NCBI GenBank assembly: GCA_009911365.1
Contig: QXXF01000006.1
Span: forward strand, 62,001-126,000
DNA: 64,000 nucleotides
Direction of reading: 5' to 3'
DNA from: Clostridiales bacterium
GTDB taxonomy: Bacteria; Bacillota; Clostridia; Peptostreptococcales; Anaerovoracaceae
Below are positions 16,443 through 24,672 of the stretch, one piece after another (positions within the stretch are counted from its first letter, which is position 1; every line of letters begins with the position of its first letter). The translations under genes were made by a program, and so were the position numbers. The notes beneath the pieces are model-generated. The model was not told the origin of the DNA. It made no database searches and saw nothing but the letters and a program-made list of their open reading frames with translations.

Positions 16443-17411
16443 TCAGCTAACCGCTCCCAAGGAGTCCTTGAGGATGACAATAAACTCCCTGCTTGCGCGC
16501 GATAAATATTTTTGTTTGGGATATGCTACATATATATCCCGCTTGCAGATATCAAAATCCGCAAGGTAAAAAGCCGGGAACTCCTTCAGGTTCCCATTTG
16601 CCAGCGTGCCCTCCGTCACCAGGGAGATCCCGGCTCCCGAGAGGGTCAGCGCATAGCTGGTCAATGTCTGCTCTGCCGTAATATGGTAGCCTGGTTCGAA
16701 TCCGTGGCGCGCAAAGAGCCTGGACATGATGTTGCCGATATGTTGATCCTCTCGCAGCAGAATGAATGGGTCCTTGCGGAAATTGGAAAAGTCCACGTAG
16801 GGCTGCTTTTTTTGTCGCAGCCACGTATCCAGGCCTCCCGATAAGATCACTTCCGGTGGTATCCTCCATTCCGCTAGCTTGTCATTGATCTTCCACTTGG
16901 GCGGCACACAGATGAAGATCCGCTCGTGCAGGATCTTTTCATAGCAACATCTGCGATCCAGGTTCCAGGAGGGGGCAATGAACAGATCCACTTCATTGTC
17001 CAGGGCCTTTCCAACGATCTCCGGCATACTTCCATCAATGATGGAAATATCGATTCCCGGGTATTCTTTTACAAAACGACCGATGGCATTGGGCAGGTAA
17101 CTGACATTGAAAAAAGTCGCACCGCCGATAGAAAGGGCCCCTCTTTTGAGACATGCCAGGTCCGACAGCTTTTCTTCCAGCTCTTTGTCCAGCTCCGCCT
17201 GCTTTTTCATATGATCAATATAGATCGCACCTGCCTCTGTCAATTGGAGAGGCTTGACCGACCGATCAAAAATCTGGCTTCCCAGCTGTTCCTCTACCTT
17301 TTTGATATGAGCACTGAGGGCTGGCTGAGAAATGCTCAGTCGTTCGGCTGCCTTAGAAATGCTACTGGCTTTGTGGATCTCCAATATATAATTCAAGTTT
17401 TGGTTTTGCAT
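16443..17411 (-). CDS. LysR-family transcriptional regulator
   Basis: A 322-residue regulator. The N-terminal winged helix (about 1-60) contains SSISKAAERLSISQPALSAHIKK-type sequence, the LysR signature. The effector-binding domain (about 90-300) is of periplasmic-binding-protein type. It starts at ATG 17411 after AAGGGG. It is head-to-head with the acid ligase gene (189-base gap) and only 28 bases upstream of the binding-protein gene. It therefore probably controls both the ligase and the transporter in response to their shared substrate or product. The shared gap contains a perfect palindrome at the ligase promoter. Confidence 0.93.
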   Translation of the reverse strand: MQNQNLNYILEIHKASSISKAAERLSISQPALSAHIKKVEEQLGSQIFDRSVKPLQLTEAGAIYIDHMKKQAELDKELEEKLSDLACLKRGALSIGGATFFNVSYLPNAIGRFVKEYPGIDISIIDGSMPEIVGKALDNEVDLFIAPSWNLDRRCCYEKILHERIFICVPPKWKINDKLAEWRIPPEVILSGGLDTWLRQKKQPYVDFSNFRKDPFILLREDQHIGNIMSRLFARHGFEPGYHITAEQTLTSYALTLSGAGISLVTEGTLANGNLKEFPAFYLADFDICKRDIYVAYPKQKYLSRASREFIVILKDSLGAVS

Positions 17412-17515
17412 AGCAGGCCCCTTGCATAGTTTTTCGTTTATACTATCATAATTTTCACGTTATGATTTGACGATTATACATGTTTACTGTGAAGAATTCG
17501 TGAAGGTTAATGAAA

Positions 17516-17538
17516 TAGCTGGAAAGTCCAGCTATAAT
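17516..17538 (+). promoter_or_regulatory. Palindrome overlapping the -10 of the acid ligase gene
   Basis: TAGCTGGA (17516-17523), AAG, TCCAGCTA (17527-17534) is a perfect 8-bp inverted repeat. Its right arm runs into TATAAT (17533-17538). No good -35 sits 16-18 bases upstream of the -10, as expected for an activator-dependent promoter. It could be an operator or a small hairpin at the transcript start. Confidence 0.5.
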
Positions 17539-17600
17539 ATAGAAAGTTTTTATTCATGTGACACATGATATACAATATAGTTAAAGGAGTTTTGAAATTT

Positions 17601-19070
17601 ATGTGCCAGTCTATTATTGAACAGGTCGCTGCCCATGCCTGCGGCAGACCTCAGCAGCTGTGCCTTGCTGACAACACCCAAGCCGTTACATACGGCGAAC
17701 TGTGGCAACGGGTCCATGGGCTATCCAAGGAGCTTTCCCGCTTGGGCGCAGGCAAGGGAGACTGCGTTGTGGTGGAATGTAATCAGAGCGTGGATTATAT
17801 GATATGTGAATTCGCAATACAGCTTTTGGGCGGCATTTTTGTTCCTTTAGAACGAAACGCCGCCGCTGACCGCGTCTCGGAGATCATCCGCAGCGTATCC
17901 GCAAAAGTATATATTGGAAAGGCCGCCTTTCTTCCTGATCTCCCTTTTTTTCCGATCAGCGAAGCCGGTCATTTTCCTGATGTAGAGCCTGTGGATCCTG
18001 CGACTGTCAAATTCCCACAGAAAGACGACACTGCCGAGATCCTCTTTTCCACTGGGACCACTGGAAAATCCAAGGGCATTGAACTTTCTCACCGCAATGA
18101 CATCGCACTTGCGGAAAACGTCATTTGTGGCGTGAAGATGAAGCCTGACAATGTAGAACTGATTCCCATGCCTCTCAGCCATTCTCACGGCCTACGGCGC
18201 ACCTATGGGAATTTAGTCAATGGCAGCACTGCTGTTTTCGTAGAAGGCGTCACCTTGTTAAAAAAGGTGTTTAGCTTGATGGATCAATACCATGTCACTG
18301 CCATGGATCTGTCGCCAAGCATGCTTTCCATCATATTCAAGCTATCTAAAGATAGACTTGGGGATTACGCAGATCAGATGGATTATATCCAGCTGGGCTC
18401 CGCTCCTCTGCCAGAAGAGGACAAGCTCCATCTTTCCAAGATCCTGCCCCGTACCCGGCTGTATAATTTTTATGGCAGCACGGAAGCGGGCTGTTCCTGT
18501 CTGCTGGATTTCAACTCCATGTCGGGCAAACCTGGTTGTATCGGAAAGCCTGCGAAAAACGCTGAGTTCATCGTGGTAGATGAAAACCGCAAGGTGATCG
18601 CTTCCTCAAAAGAACACATGGGATTCTTAGCCAGCGCTGGCTCCATCAACATGAAAGGCTACTGGAAAGAGCCGGAACTGACGGTTCAGACCATGGAAAA
18701 CGGGTACATCTATACCAAGGATCTGGGATATATCGATGAGGATGGCTTCATTTATATGCTAGGACGAAAGGATGATGTGATCAACTACGGAGGCATCAAA
18801 ATTTCACCAGAAGAAATCGAAAGCATCGTTGGGAAGCATCCTGAGGTGACTGATTGCGCCTGCGTTCCAGTAAAGGATCCTCTGACAGGGCAAGCACCGA
18901 AGCTGTTCCTGGTGTTGAAGGACAAAGATGTCTATGACCAGAAAGCCATGAAGGATTTTCTGGCGAAAAACCTGGACGCCAACAAACAGCCGAAATTCAT
19001 CCAGCTTATCGATGAGATTCCCCGTACGTTCAATGGTAAGATCCAGCGAAACAAATTGATCGAACAGTGA
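17601..19070 (+). CDS. AMP-forming acid ligase (ANL superfamily)
   Basis: A 489-residue adenylate-forming enzyme that activates a carboxylic acid as acyl-AMP and transfers it to CoA or a carrier-protein thiol. The phosphate-binding loop is FSTGTTGKSKGI (about 149-160), the adenine/acid region is YNFYGSTEAG, the hinge motif is LGRKDDVINYGGIKISPEEIE, and the C-terminal catalytic lysine is in FNGKIQRNKL. Length fits short acyl-CoA ligases and DltA-like enzymes. The start at 17601 has AAAGGAGT before it; an earlier ATG at 17565 does not. It is divergent from lysR and the importer. An acyl carrier protein gene lies about 5 kb downstream, so loading of that ACP is possible but unproven. Confidence 0.87.
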   Translation: MCQSIIEQVAAHACGRPQQLCLADNTQAVTYGELWQRVHGLSKELSRLGAGKGDCVVVECNQSVDYMICEFAIQLLGGIFVPLERNAAADRVSEIIRSVSAKVYIGKAAFLPDLPFFPISEAGHFPDVEPVDPATVKFPQKDDTAEILFSTGTTGKSKGIELSHRNDIALAENVICGVKMKPDNVELIPMPLSHSHGLRRTYGNLVNGSTAVFVEGVTLLKKVFSLMDQYHVTAMDLSPSMLSIIFKLSKDRLGDYADQMDYIQLGSAPLPEEDKLHLSKILPRTRLYNFYGSTEAGCSCLLDFNSMSGKPGCIGKPAKNAEFIVVDENRKVIASSKEHMGFLASAGSINMKGYWKEPELTVQTMENGYIYTKDLGYIDEDGFIYMLGRKDDVINYGGIKISPEEIESIVGKHPEVTDCACVPVKDPLTGQAPKLFLVLKDKDVYDQKAMKDFLAKNLDANKQPKFIQLIDEIPRTFNGKIQRNKLIEQ

Positions 19071-19103
19071 CAGAATATGATAATATCAGAATTGGAGGAA
19101 CTT

Positions 19104-21551
19104 ATGAAACGAATCATTTCTCTTGTGCTCGTATGCACCATGGTCGCAACCATGTGCTTTTATATGGATGCGGTCCCTGCGGCAGCGGCTTCAGAAACGC
19201 CGGCCCTTGTTGACGGGACTTATGTGGAGGATGAACTCCTTGTTGTCTTTGAAGATGGCGTGAAGCCATCTGAGACAGAAAAGGTTGCTGACAAATTAGA
19301 CGCAAAAGACATTGAACCCCTGGACACAGACACTTCTGCTGGTAAGGAAGAAACCCCTTGCCTAGTGACGCTGCCAAAAGGGGAAGATGTGGAAGACGCA
19401 ATCAAAGAATATGAAAAAAACGCAAAAGTCGCCTATGCGCAGCCTAATTATCTGTACGCTTATCACAAGGACGCAGACGGAAAAGATGAGCAGCCTATCG
19501 CCCGGAAAGCGGCTGTCACCAGCGATGACACGGATCAATGGAATCTGAAAAAAATTGATACCCAGGAAGCTTGGGATCTGATTGATGACATTGAGGCAGA
19601 ACGGAAAAAATCAGGAAAGGATGACTTGGAAAAAGTTACCGTGGCTGTGCTGGACACGGGCGTGAATCTGGAGCATGAGGATCTGCAGAAAAACCTGAAT
19701 CCTAAAAAATGCGTGAAGATCGAACGAGAATCTACGAACGCTGATGGCACATATCCGCAGTTGACAACAGCGAACGGCACAAAGGGAGATGATGGCGGTC
19801 ATGGAACCAGAGTGGCCGGAGTCATTGGTGCCACTTCAGGCAACCATAAAGGCTCTGCAGGCGTGGCCGCTGGGAACGACAACCAGATCGTAGAACTTGC
19901 TGTTCTTGATGTGTATGAGCGCTATAACGGCGACAGTGATCGGATGGCTAGATCTTCTGATTTGATCAATGGCATCGACTACGCTGCAGGGAAACATATT
20001 GGAGCCAAAGTCATCAACATGAGCCTCGGCCATTACCCAGGCAACGAAGGTTCAGAAGGGGATCCTGCTTTGGAGACAAAGATCCGGGAAGTGGTCCAGG
20101 AAAAGAACGTCACCGTAGTCTGCTCTGCTGGAAACAAAAACAGCACTGATACATGGTATCCTTCGGACTTTGACGATACCATCAGTGTCATCTCCACCAT
20201 CAATTATACCAATGTGTTTGAGCAGTGCAAAGCGCCGTCTTCCAGTTATGGAAGCCACAAGGACATTTCAGCTCCTGGCTATCAGATCATGACCCTGAAC
20301 AAAAGCGGCGGCTATACCAACAATTCTTCGGGGACGTCATTTGCTGCTCCGACCGTGGCGGCAGTGGCGGCTATGATTTACTACGTGAATCCTGATACCT
20401 TGAAAGAAGTGACACCAACGCCGCCTCCTACGGAACCTGAGGTTTCCCCTGGGCAGCCGGTTTCTCCTGGGGATGCTGTTAAGCCTGATAATCCGCCAGA
20501 AAAGGAATACGAAGTCGAAAAGTACGGAATCACCTCATCTGAGGTGGAGAGCATCATGAAAACCACGGCAACGGATCTATACACTGAGGGGGATGACAGT
20601 TACACCAGATGCGGGAACGTCAACGCTTATGCATCAGTTGCCAAAGCCGCATGCAAAAAAGTAAAGACAGAGCCTTCGCCTCTGACTGCGCCTAAGGAGT
20701 TAAAGGCTACATCTGCTGACTACAATAAGATCCGCCTGACTTGGAACAAAGCAGCTAACGCACAGGGTTACAATATTTACCGTTCCACTGCCAAAGCTGG
20801 ACCCTACACTCGAGTAAAAACCTTTCACGATGGCGCTATCACCACTTTTGACAATACGGGCCTACAGACCAATACGACTTACTATTACAAGGTCCTCAGC
20901 TTCGGCACAGTAGATGACAAGCGATCCTACAGCAAACAGTCCGAGCCTGTGTCTGGAACGCCGCTTCTCTCGGGTGTCACGGGCTTTAAGGCGGCGTCTA
21001 ATTCTTATCGCAGCATCAAGCTGAGCTGGAGTAAAGTCAATGGTGCCAATGGTTATCAGCTGTTCCGCTCCACTTCTAAGAATGGAAAGTACAAAGCATT
21101 CAAAACTTTGACTAGCGGCAAGACGACTAGCCACGTCAATAAGGCTGGACTCACAGCGGGAAAAACATATTACTACAAGATGCGTCCATATATCAATATT
21201 TCTGGGAAAAAGGTCTATGGAAAGACTTATTCCGCAATAAAAAGCGCCAAAACAAAACCAGCAACCCCTTCCCTGACAGTCAGCAAGTACTCCTCTGGCA
21301 AAGTAAAACGGAAAGTAAGAGTAAAATGGAGTAAGGTCTCTGAGATCACCGGTTATCGGATCAGTCGCTCCACTTCTGCGAAAAGAGGGTTCAAACGGAT
21401 CAAATCGCCGTCCTATAAGGCGACTCGCTCCTTTATTGATAAAGGCGTGAAAAAGAACAAGACTTATTATTATAAGATCAGGGCTTATAAGAAAGTCAAC
21501 GGTAAATTGCTGTACGGCGGTTACTCCACCGTGAAAAAGATTAAACCATGA
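19104..21551 (+). CDS. Secreted subtilisin-like protease (S8) with fibronectin-III repeats
   Basis: An 815-residue exported serine protease. It has a signal peptide (about 1-30, ending near AAAAS) and an inhibitor-like propeptide (about 35-125). The S8 catalytic domain has Asp about 184 (VAVLDTGV), His about 233 (GGHGTRVAG), oxyanion Asn about 344 (SAGNKNS) and Ser about 412 (SSGTSFAAPT). A Pro-rich linker of about 35 residues is inserted before the last catalytic-domain helix (SSEVESIMKTTATDLY). The tail has three fibronectin type III-like repeats of about 90 residues, each with a W-x-K / GY-x-I/L-x-RS pattern. The start is set by TTGGAGGAAC. It follows the ligase by 33 bases but is functionally unrelated. 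No sortase motif is seen. Confidence 0.9.
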   Translation: MKRIISLVLVCTMVATMCFYMDAVPAAAASETPALVDGTYVEDELLVVFEDGVKPSETEKVADKLDAKDIEPLDTDTSAGKEETPCLVTLPKGEDVEDAIKEYEKNAKVAYAQPNYLYAYHKDADGKDEQPIARKAAVTSDDTDQWNLKKIDTQEAWDLIDDIEAERKKSGKDDLEKVTVAVLDTGVNLEHEDLQKNLNPKKCVKIERESTNADGTYPQLTTANGTKGDDGGHGTRVAGVIGATSGNHKGSAGVAAGNDNQIVELAVLDVYERYNGDSDRMARSSDLINGIDYAAGKHIGAKVINMSLGHYPGNEGSEGDPALETKIREVVQEKNVTVVCSAGNKNSTDTWYPSDFDDTISVISTINYTNVFEQCKAPSSSYGSHKDISAPGYQIMTLNKSGGYTNNSSGTSFAAPTVAAVAAMIYYVNPDTLKEVTPTPPPTEPEVSPGQPVSPGDAVKPDNPPEKEYEVEKYGITSSEVESIMKTTATDLYTEGDDSYTRCGNVNAYASVAKAACKKVKTEPSPLTAPKELKATSADYNKIRLTWNKAANAQGYNIYRSTAKAGPYTRVKTFHDGAITTFDNTGLQTNTTYYYKVLSFGTVDDKRSYSKQSEPVSGTPLLSGVTGFKAASNSYRSIKLSWSKVNGANGYQLFRSTSKNGKYKAFKTLTSGKTTSHVNKAGLTAGKTYYYKMRPYINISGKKVYGKTYSAIKSAKTKPATPSLTVSKYSSGKVKRKVRVKWSKVSEITGYRISRSTSAKRGFKRIKSPSYKATRSFIDKGVKKNKTYYYKIRAYKKVNGKLLYGGYSTVKKIKP

Positions 21552-21563
21552 CCAATGAAAAGA

Positions 21564-21607
21564 ACCTATGCGATTCCTGTTGCAGGATCCGCATAGGTCT
21601 TCTTTTT
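21564..21607. terminator. Bidirectional terminator between convergent genes
   Basis: ACCTATGCG (21564-21572) pairs perfectly with CGCATAGGT (21590-21598), followed by a T-tract on the plus strand and TTCTTTTC on the minus strand. It separates the subtilase gene from the minus-strand SGNH-like gene. Confidence 0.85.
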
Positions 21608-21624
21608 TATCGTGCGTCTTCCTT

Positions 21625-22707
21625 CTATTGGTCCATTTTCTTTCGTTCTTCCGCAGAGAATTCCACATAGGCATCATAGGAGTCTTCCCAGCTTTTGTAG
21701 GCTGGATCGCCCCGATGATCTTCTAAGTCATAATATTCCTGCAGATGCTTCACAATATAACTCGTGAACTTTTCCGCCCCTTGGATATTAACGTGTTTTT
21801 CATCGTAAAAATCGTTTTTCCAGTCTATGCCCATATCATTGGCCGCTTCCTCGGTACAACAATTGACGAACAAGTATCCTCTGTCGCTTACGGTCTTGAT
21901 CGCCTGGTTCAAATGTTTCATGTCATCCTCAATCACTGGAAACGGCGATAGGGTGAACACCACATCCGCAGGGATAGAATCGCAGTAATCCAAAAAATCA
22001 TCTAAACACTCTTGTGTTACTTCCGTAAGAGGCGCAATTTCTTCCGTGTATCCTGGCAACAGCACCTCATTCACCTGCTTGAAGGTATTAGTATCTGTCA
22101 TGAGAAAGCCCTTTGTGTCCCGAGTCGTCCTTGCCAAAAGGATGTCTTCTTTATAAAAATCATCTGCCTGCCACCGATTGTGATATTTTACAATCGGAAA
22201 ATAGTAATTGATCTTTTCATAATCCAGATCGTTTTCTCCCTTTTCATAATAATCAAGAACAGCATTAATGCCCTGGATACGGTTCCAAGAAAGAAAACGC
22301 ATACTGTCAGACACATTGCGAATATGAGTCTCCGTCACATAGTCTTCTGTCCGATTGAACCATCGCATTTCAATGAGAAAGAACTTTGGTTTCTGGGTCT
22401 TTAAGACCTCTTCCATAATGTACCGATTGTATACAAAGGGTTCACTTGCGATCCCCAGGCTGTACACTGCCACCCCTGCCTGATTGAACGCATAAGGAGC
22501 GGCGAAAAAGCGGTTCACAGAACTCGCTCCTATATATACACCATCCAAAGTATTGTCTTTCTCAGCGTACATCCCATTGAAAATCTGCCTGCTTTCATTG
22601 GAGTCCGCCAAAGTGAACACATTGTTGAGATAAACCAGCAGGAAAAATCCAATGATCAGAAAAACAAACCCTCGAAAAAATTCTTTTATCGTCATGATGT
22701 TCTTCAT
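21625..22707 (-). CDS. SGNH-like membrane-anchored protein (DltD/AlgJ-like), MBOAT partner
   Basis: A 360-residue protein with one N-terminal membrane anchor (about 8-29) and an extracytoplasmic SGNH-hydrolase-like domain. Block I is YIGASSVNR (Ser62/63, the likely nucleophile), and the C-terminal catalytic pair appears as FYDEKHVNIQG (Asp and His). It lies 9 bases after the MBOAT gene, as DltD follows DltB, or AlgX/AlgJ accompany AlgI. The likely role is the extracellular half of O-acylation of a wall polymer. Sequence similarity to true DltD is not obvious to me, so the family is assigned from motif and context only. It starts at ATG 22707 after AAAGGTGGTG. A bidirectional terminator follows. 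Confidence 0.72.
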   Translation of the reverse strand: MKNIMTIKEFFRGFVFLIIGFFLLVYLNNVFTLADSNESRQIFNGMYAEKDNTLDGVYIGASSVNRFFAAPYAFNQAGVAVYSLGIASEPFVYNRYIMEEVLKTQKPKFFLIEMRWFNRTEDYVTETHIRNVSDSMRFLSWNRIQGINAVLDYYEKGENDLDYEKINYYFPIVKYHNRWQADDFYKEDILLARTTRDTKGFLMTDTNTFKQVNEVLLPGYTEEIAPLTEVTQECLDDFLDYCDSIPADVVFTLSPFPVIEDDMKHLNQAIKTVSDRGYLFVNCCTEEAANDMGIDWKNDFYDEKHVNIQGAEKFTSYIVKHLQEYYDLEDHRGDPAYKSWEDSYDAYVEFSAEERKKMDQ

Positions 22708-22716
22708 TCACCACCT

Positions 22717-24291
22717 TTAAAAGCCTCGATAAATAAAGGCTGCCGCATCGTATCCTGGCCCATAGATGCCAAAGACCAACACCACTGCGAAAGCAGTCAA
22801 ATAAATGCCCCAGCGGAAAAGCATGTTCTGCCGTTCCAGCGCTTCTCTAATGCGCCAACCGTTTTCCTGCATCAAGCTAACGCAGAACCAGACTACGCAG
22901 CACAAACCAAGAATGGTAAAATCATTAGCGGTAAGCCCATGTGTAAAGATTCCGCCTTCTGTTATGATGCCTGGATTGAAAGCCAACATAGACTTGAGCA
23001 TGGCCATAGCGACACTGAAGGACGCCGCCTTTGGCAAGATACGCCCCAAGACAATGAGAAAAAAAGTCCGCCCGATCTGAAACAACTTCCAGCTAAAAGC
23101 CTCGGTATTAATCCGCAAGATCTTCACAACCCACTCTAAAAGCGGCGCAAAAATCATACCTGAAATAATGATGCCTCCGTTATACAATCCGTAAGCCACG
23201 TATTTAAATTCCGCACCATGCCAAATACCAATCACCAGGAACGTGGCCAACTGCGCCACAATGACTGGAAACAGCTTTCCCAGTCTGTCTCCTAGGACTT
23301 TCCGCAGAGCTTTTCCGACTTTTCCAAATCCTTTTGAAAGAGAAATCGGATAAAAAATATAATCCCTGCACCAGTTACCCAAGGTGATATGCCACCTCCT
23401 CCAAAATTCGGAGAGGCTGTCAGAAAAATAAGGTCTCTCAAAGTTGTTCGTTAGCTCAATGCCTAGAATCTGCGCTACACCCCTGCTAATATCGATCCCA
23501 CCGGAAAAATCACCATAAATCTGAATACTGTACATCAGCAAAGCGATGACAATATAAAGGCCTTCGTATTCTGTATAATTGTCAAAGACTGCGCTCACAA
23601 AAATTCCGGCTCGATCCGCAATGACCAGCTTTTTGAAAAAACCCCACAAAATCAACTGTGCGCCAAAAGTCAAATTCCGGTAGCTGAAAGAATGGCCCTC
23701 ATAAAGCTGTCCCGCCAGCTGATCATACCGGCTGATGGGTCCTTGTATTAACAACGGAAAAAAGGATAAAAACAATGCAAATTTAAAAATATTCCGATCT
23801 GCGTCAAATTTGTTCCGATAAAGGTCAATGATATACGCCACAGACTGGAACGTGTAAAAAGATATCCCCAAAGGAATCAAAATTCCCAAGTCAAATCCTA
23901 AGTCAGCAAAACCTAGTGCTTCGATATAATAGCGGAAGTACTTGACCATGGCAAGCACTCCAAAATTAAGAAGCAACACTAAGAAAACCATCCGCTTTTT
24001 CTTTTTCTGTACGGAAGCTTTGAGCGCTTTCTTACGATCCCTGCTCAGCTCCTGACCATGTCTTGCCAAATATGCTTTATGCTTTTTATTCTGCTTCCCA
24101 ATATAGAGCCCACCTAAAAATGTGACAATCGTAGTAAAGACCATAAATACCAGAGTCTTAGGGCTGGATATGAGATAAAAAGCATAGCTGGCCGCCAATA
24201 AGGCGATCCAGCGTATCTTCTTTGGCAGTATAAAATAGGCAACCGCCACGGCCAGAGCAAATAGAAGAAAGTAAAAGGACGTTAATTCCAT
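22717..24291 (-). CDS. MBOAT-family O-acyltransferase (DltB/AlgI type)
   Basis: A 524-residue polytopic membrane acyltransferase that passes an acyl group through the membrane to an extracellular glycopolymer. Many hydrophobic segments are visible. The family block EFWRRWHITLGNWCRDYIFY and the invariant catalytic His in IWHGAEFKYVAYG are present. The N-terminus begins ELTSFYFLLFALAVAVAYF, as in AlgI/DltB. A lysine-rich cytoplasmic loop lies at about 70-100. The ACP gene ends 14 bases upstream and the SGNH partner starts 9 bases downstream, a dltC-dltB-dltD-like order. The donor is probably the acyl-ACP from 24306-24533; its chemical identity is unknown. Confidence 0.9.
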   Translation of the reverse strand: MELTSFYFLLFALAVAVAYFILPKKIRWIALLAASYAFYLISSPKTLVFMVFTTIVTFLGGLYIGKQNKKHKAYLARHGQELSRDRKKALKASVQKKKKRMVFLVLLLNFGVLAMVKYFRYYIEALGFADLGFDLGILIPLGISFYTFQSVAYIIDLYRNKFDADRNIFKFALFLSFFPLLIQGPISRYDQLAGQLYEGHSFSYRNLTFGAQLILWGFFKKLVIADRAGIFVSAVFDNYTEYEGLYIVIALLMYSIQIYGDFSGGIDISRGVAQILGIELTNNFERPYFSDSLSEFWRRWHITLGNWCRDYIFYPISLSKGFGKVGKALRKVLGDRLGKLFPVIVAQLATFLVIGIWHGAEFKYVAYGLYNGGIIISGMIFAPLLEWVVKILRINTEAFSWKLFQIGRTFFLIVLGRILPKAASFSVAMAMLKSMLAFNPGIITEGGIFTHGLTANDFTILGLCCVVWFCVSLMQENGWRIREALERQNMLFRWGIYLTAFAVVLVFGIYGPGYDAAAFIYRGF

Positions 24292-24305
24292 ATTTTTCCT
24301 CTCTT

Positions 24306-24533
24306 TTATGCCTGTGCGTTCTTAATTAATTCTACCATTGCGTCCACAGAATTAAAGTTTTCAGGAGTCAGATCCTCTACTGAAATCTCAATATCGAATT
24401 CATCGTTGAATTCGCCTACAATGGCTACAATATCTAGGGACTCTAGCACATTGTCATCAATCAGCTTGTCCGTTCCTTCAAAATCCACATCACTGCGTAC
24501 GCCTTTTAAAATATCTAGCACTGTTTCTTTCAT
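24306..24533 (-). CDS. Acyl carrier protein (DltC-like position)
   Basis: A 75-residue acidic carrier protein. The phosphopantetheine attachment serine is Ser32 in NVLESLDIVAIV, followed by the acidic helix III region DIEISVEDLTPENF. The motif is ESL rather than the DSL of fatty-acid ACPs. The gene starts a three-gene cassette with the MBOAT and SGNH-like genes. It therefore probably carries an activated acyl or aminoacyl group for transfer by the MBOAT, as DltC does for D-alanine. No dltA is adjacent; the ligase at 17601-19070 is one candidate loader. Start ATG 24533 has AAAAGAGGT upstream. Confidence 0.88.
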   Translation of the reverse strand: MKETVLDILKGVRSDVDFEGTDKLIDDNVLESLDIVAIVGEFNDEFDIEISVEDLTPENFNSVDAMVELIKNAQA

Positions 24534-24577
24534 GATTCATACCTCTTTTCATTCATAAATATTCAATCAATAACTGC

Positions 24578-24606
24578 CATATATGATTCGCTTTCAGTTA
24601 TTACAA
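24578..24606 (-). promoter_or_regulatory. Candidate promoter for the ACP-MBOAT-SGNH cassette
   Basis: On the minus strand TTGTAA (24601-24606), a 17-base spacer and TATATG (24578-24583), located just after the terminator of the upstream operon and about 45 bases before the ACP start. Both boxes match four of six consensus bases. Confidence 0.4.
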
Positions 24607-24650
24607 AAATATAACACCAGCAGAAGGTTGTCCAACCTGCCTTCTACTAG
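24604..24650 (-). terminator. Terminator at the 3' end of the teichoic-acid operon
   Basis: On the minus strand CTAGTAGAAGG (24640-24650) pairs with CCTTCTGCTGG (24617-24627) through 11 pairs, two of them G-U, around a 12-base loop. A T-rich run follows (about 24604-24616). It lies 23 bases after the stop of the 24673 gene. Confidence 0.72.
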
Positions 24651-24672
24651 CGTTACACACAACTATATTTTA

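Noticed and set aside
24608-24635. TTGGAC-16-TATATT promoter before the ACP gene
   Set aside because: Both boxes fall within an 11-pair hairpin followed by a T-tract, which fits a terminator for the upstream operon better.
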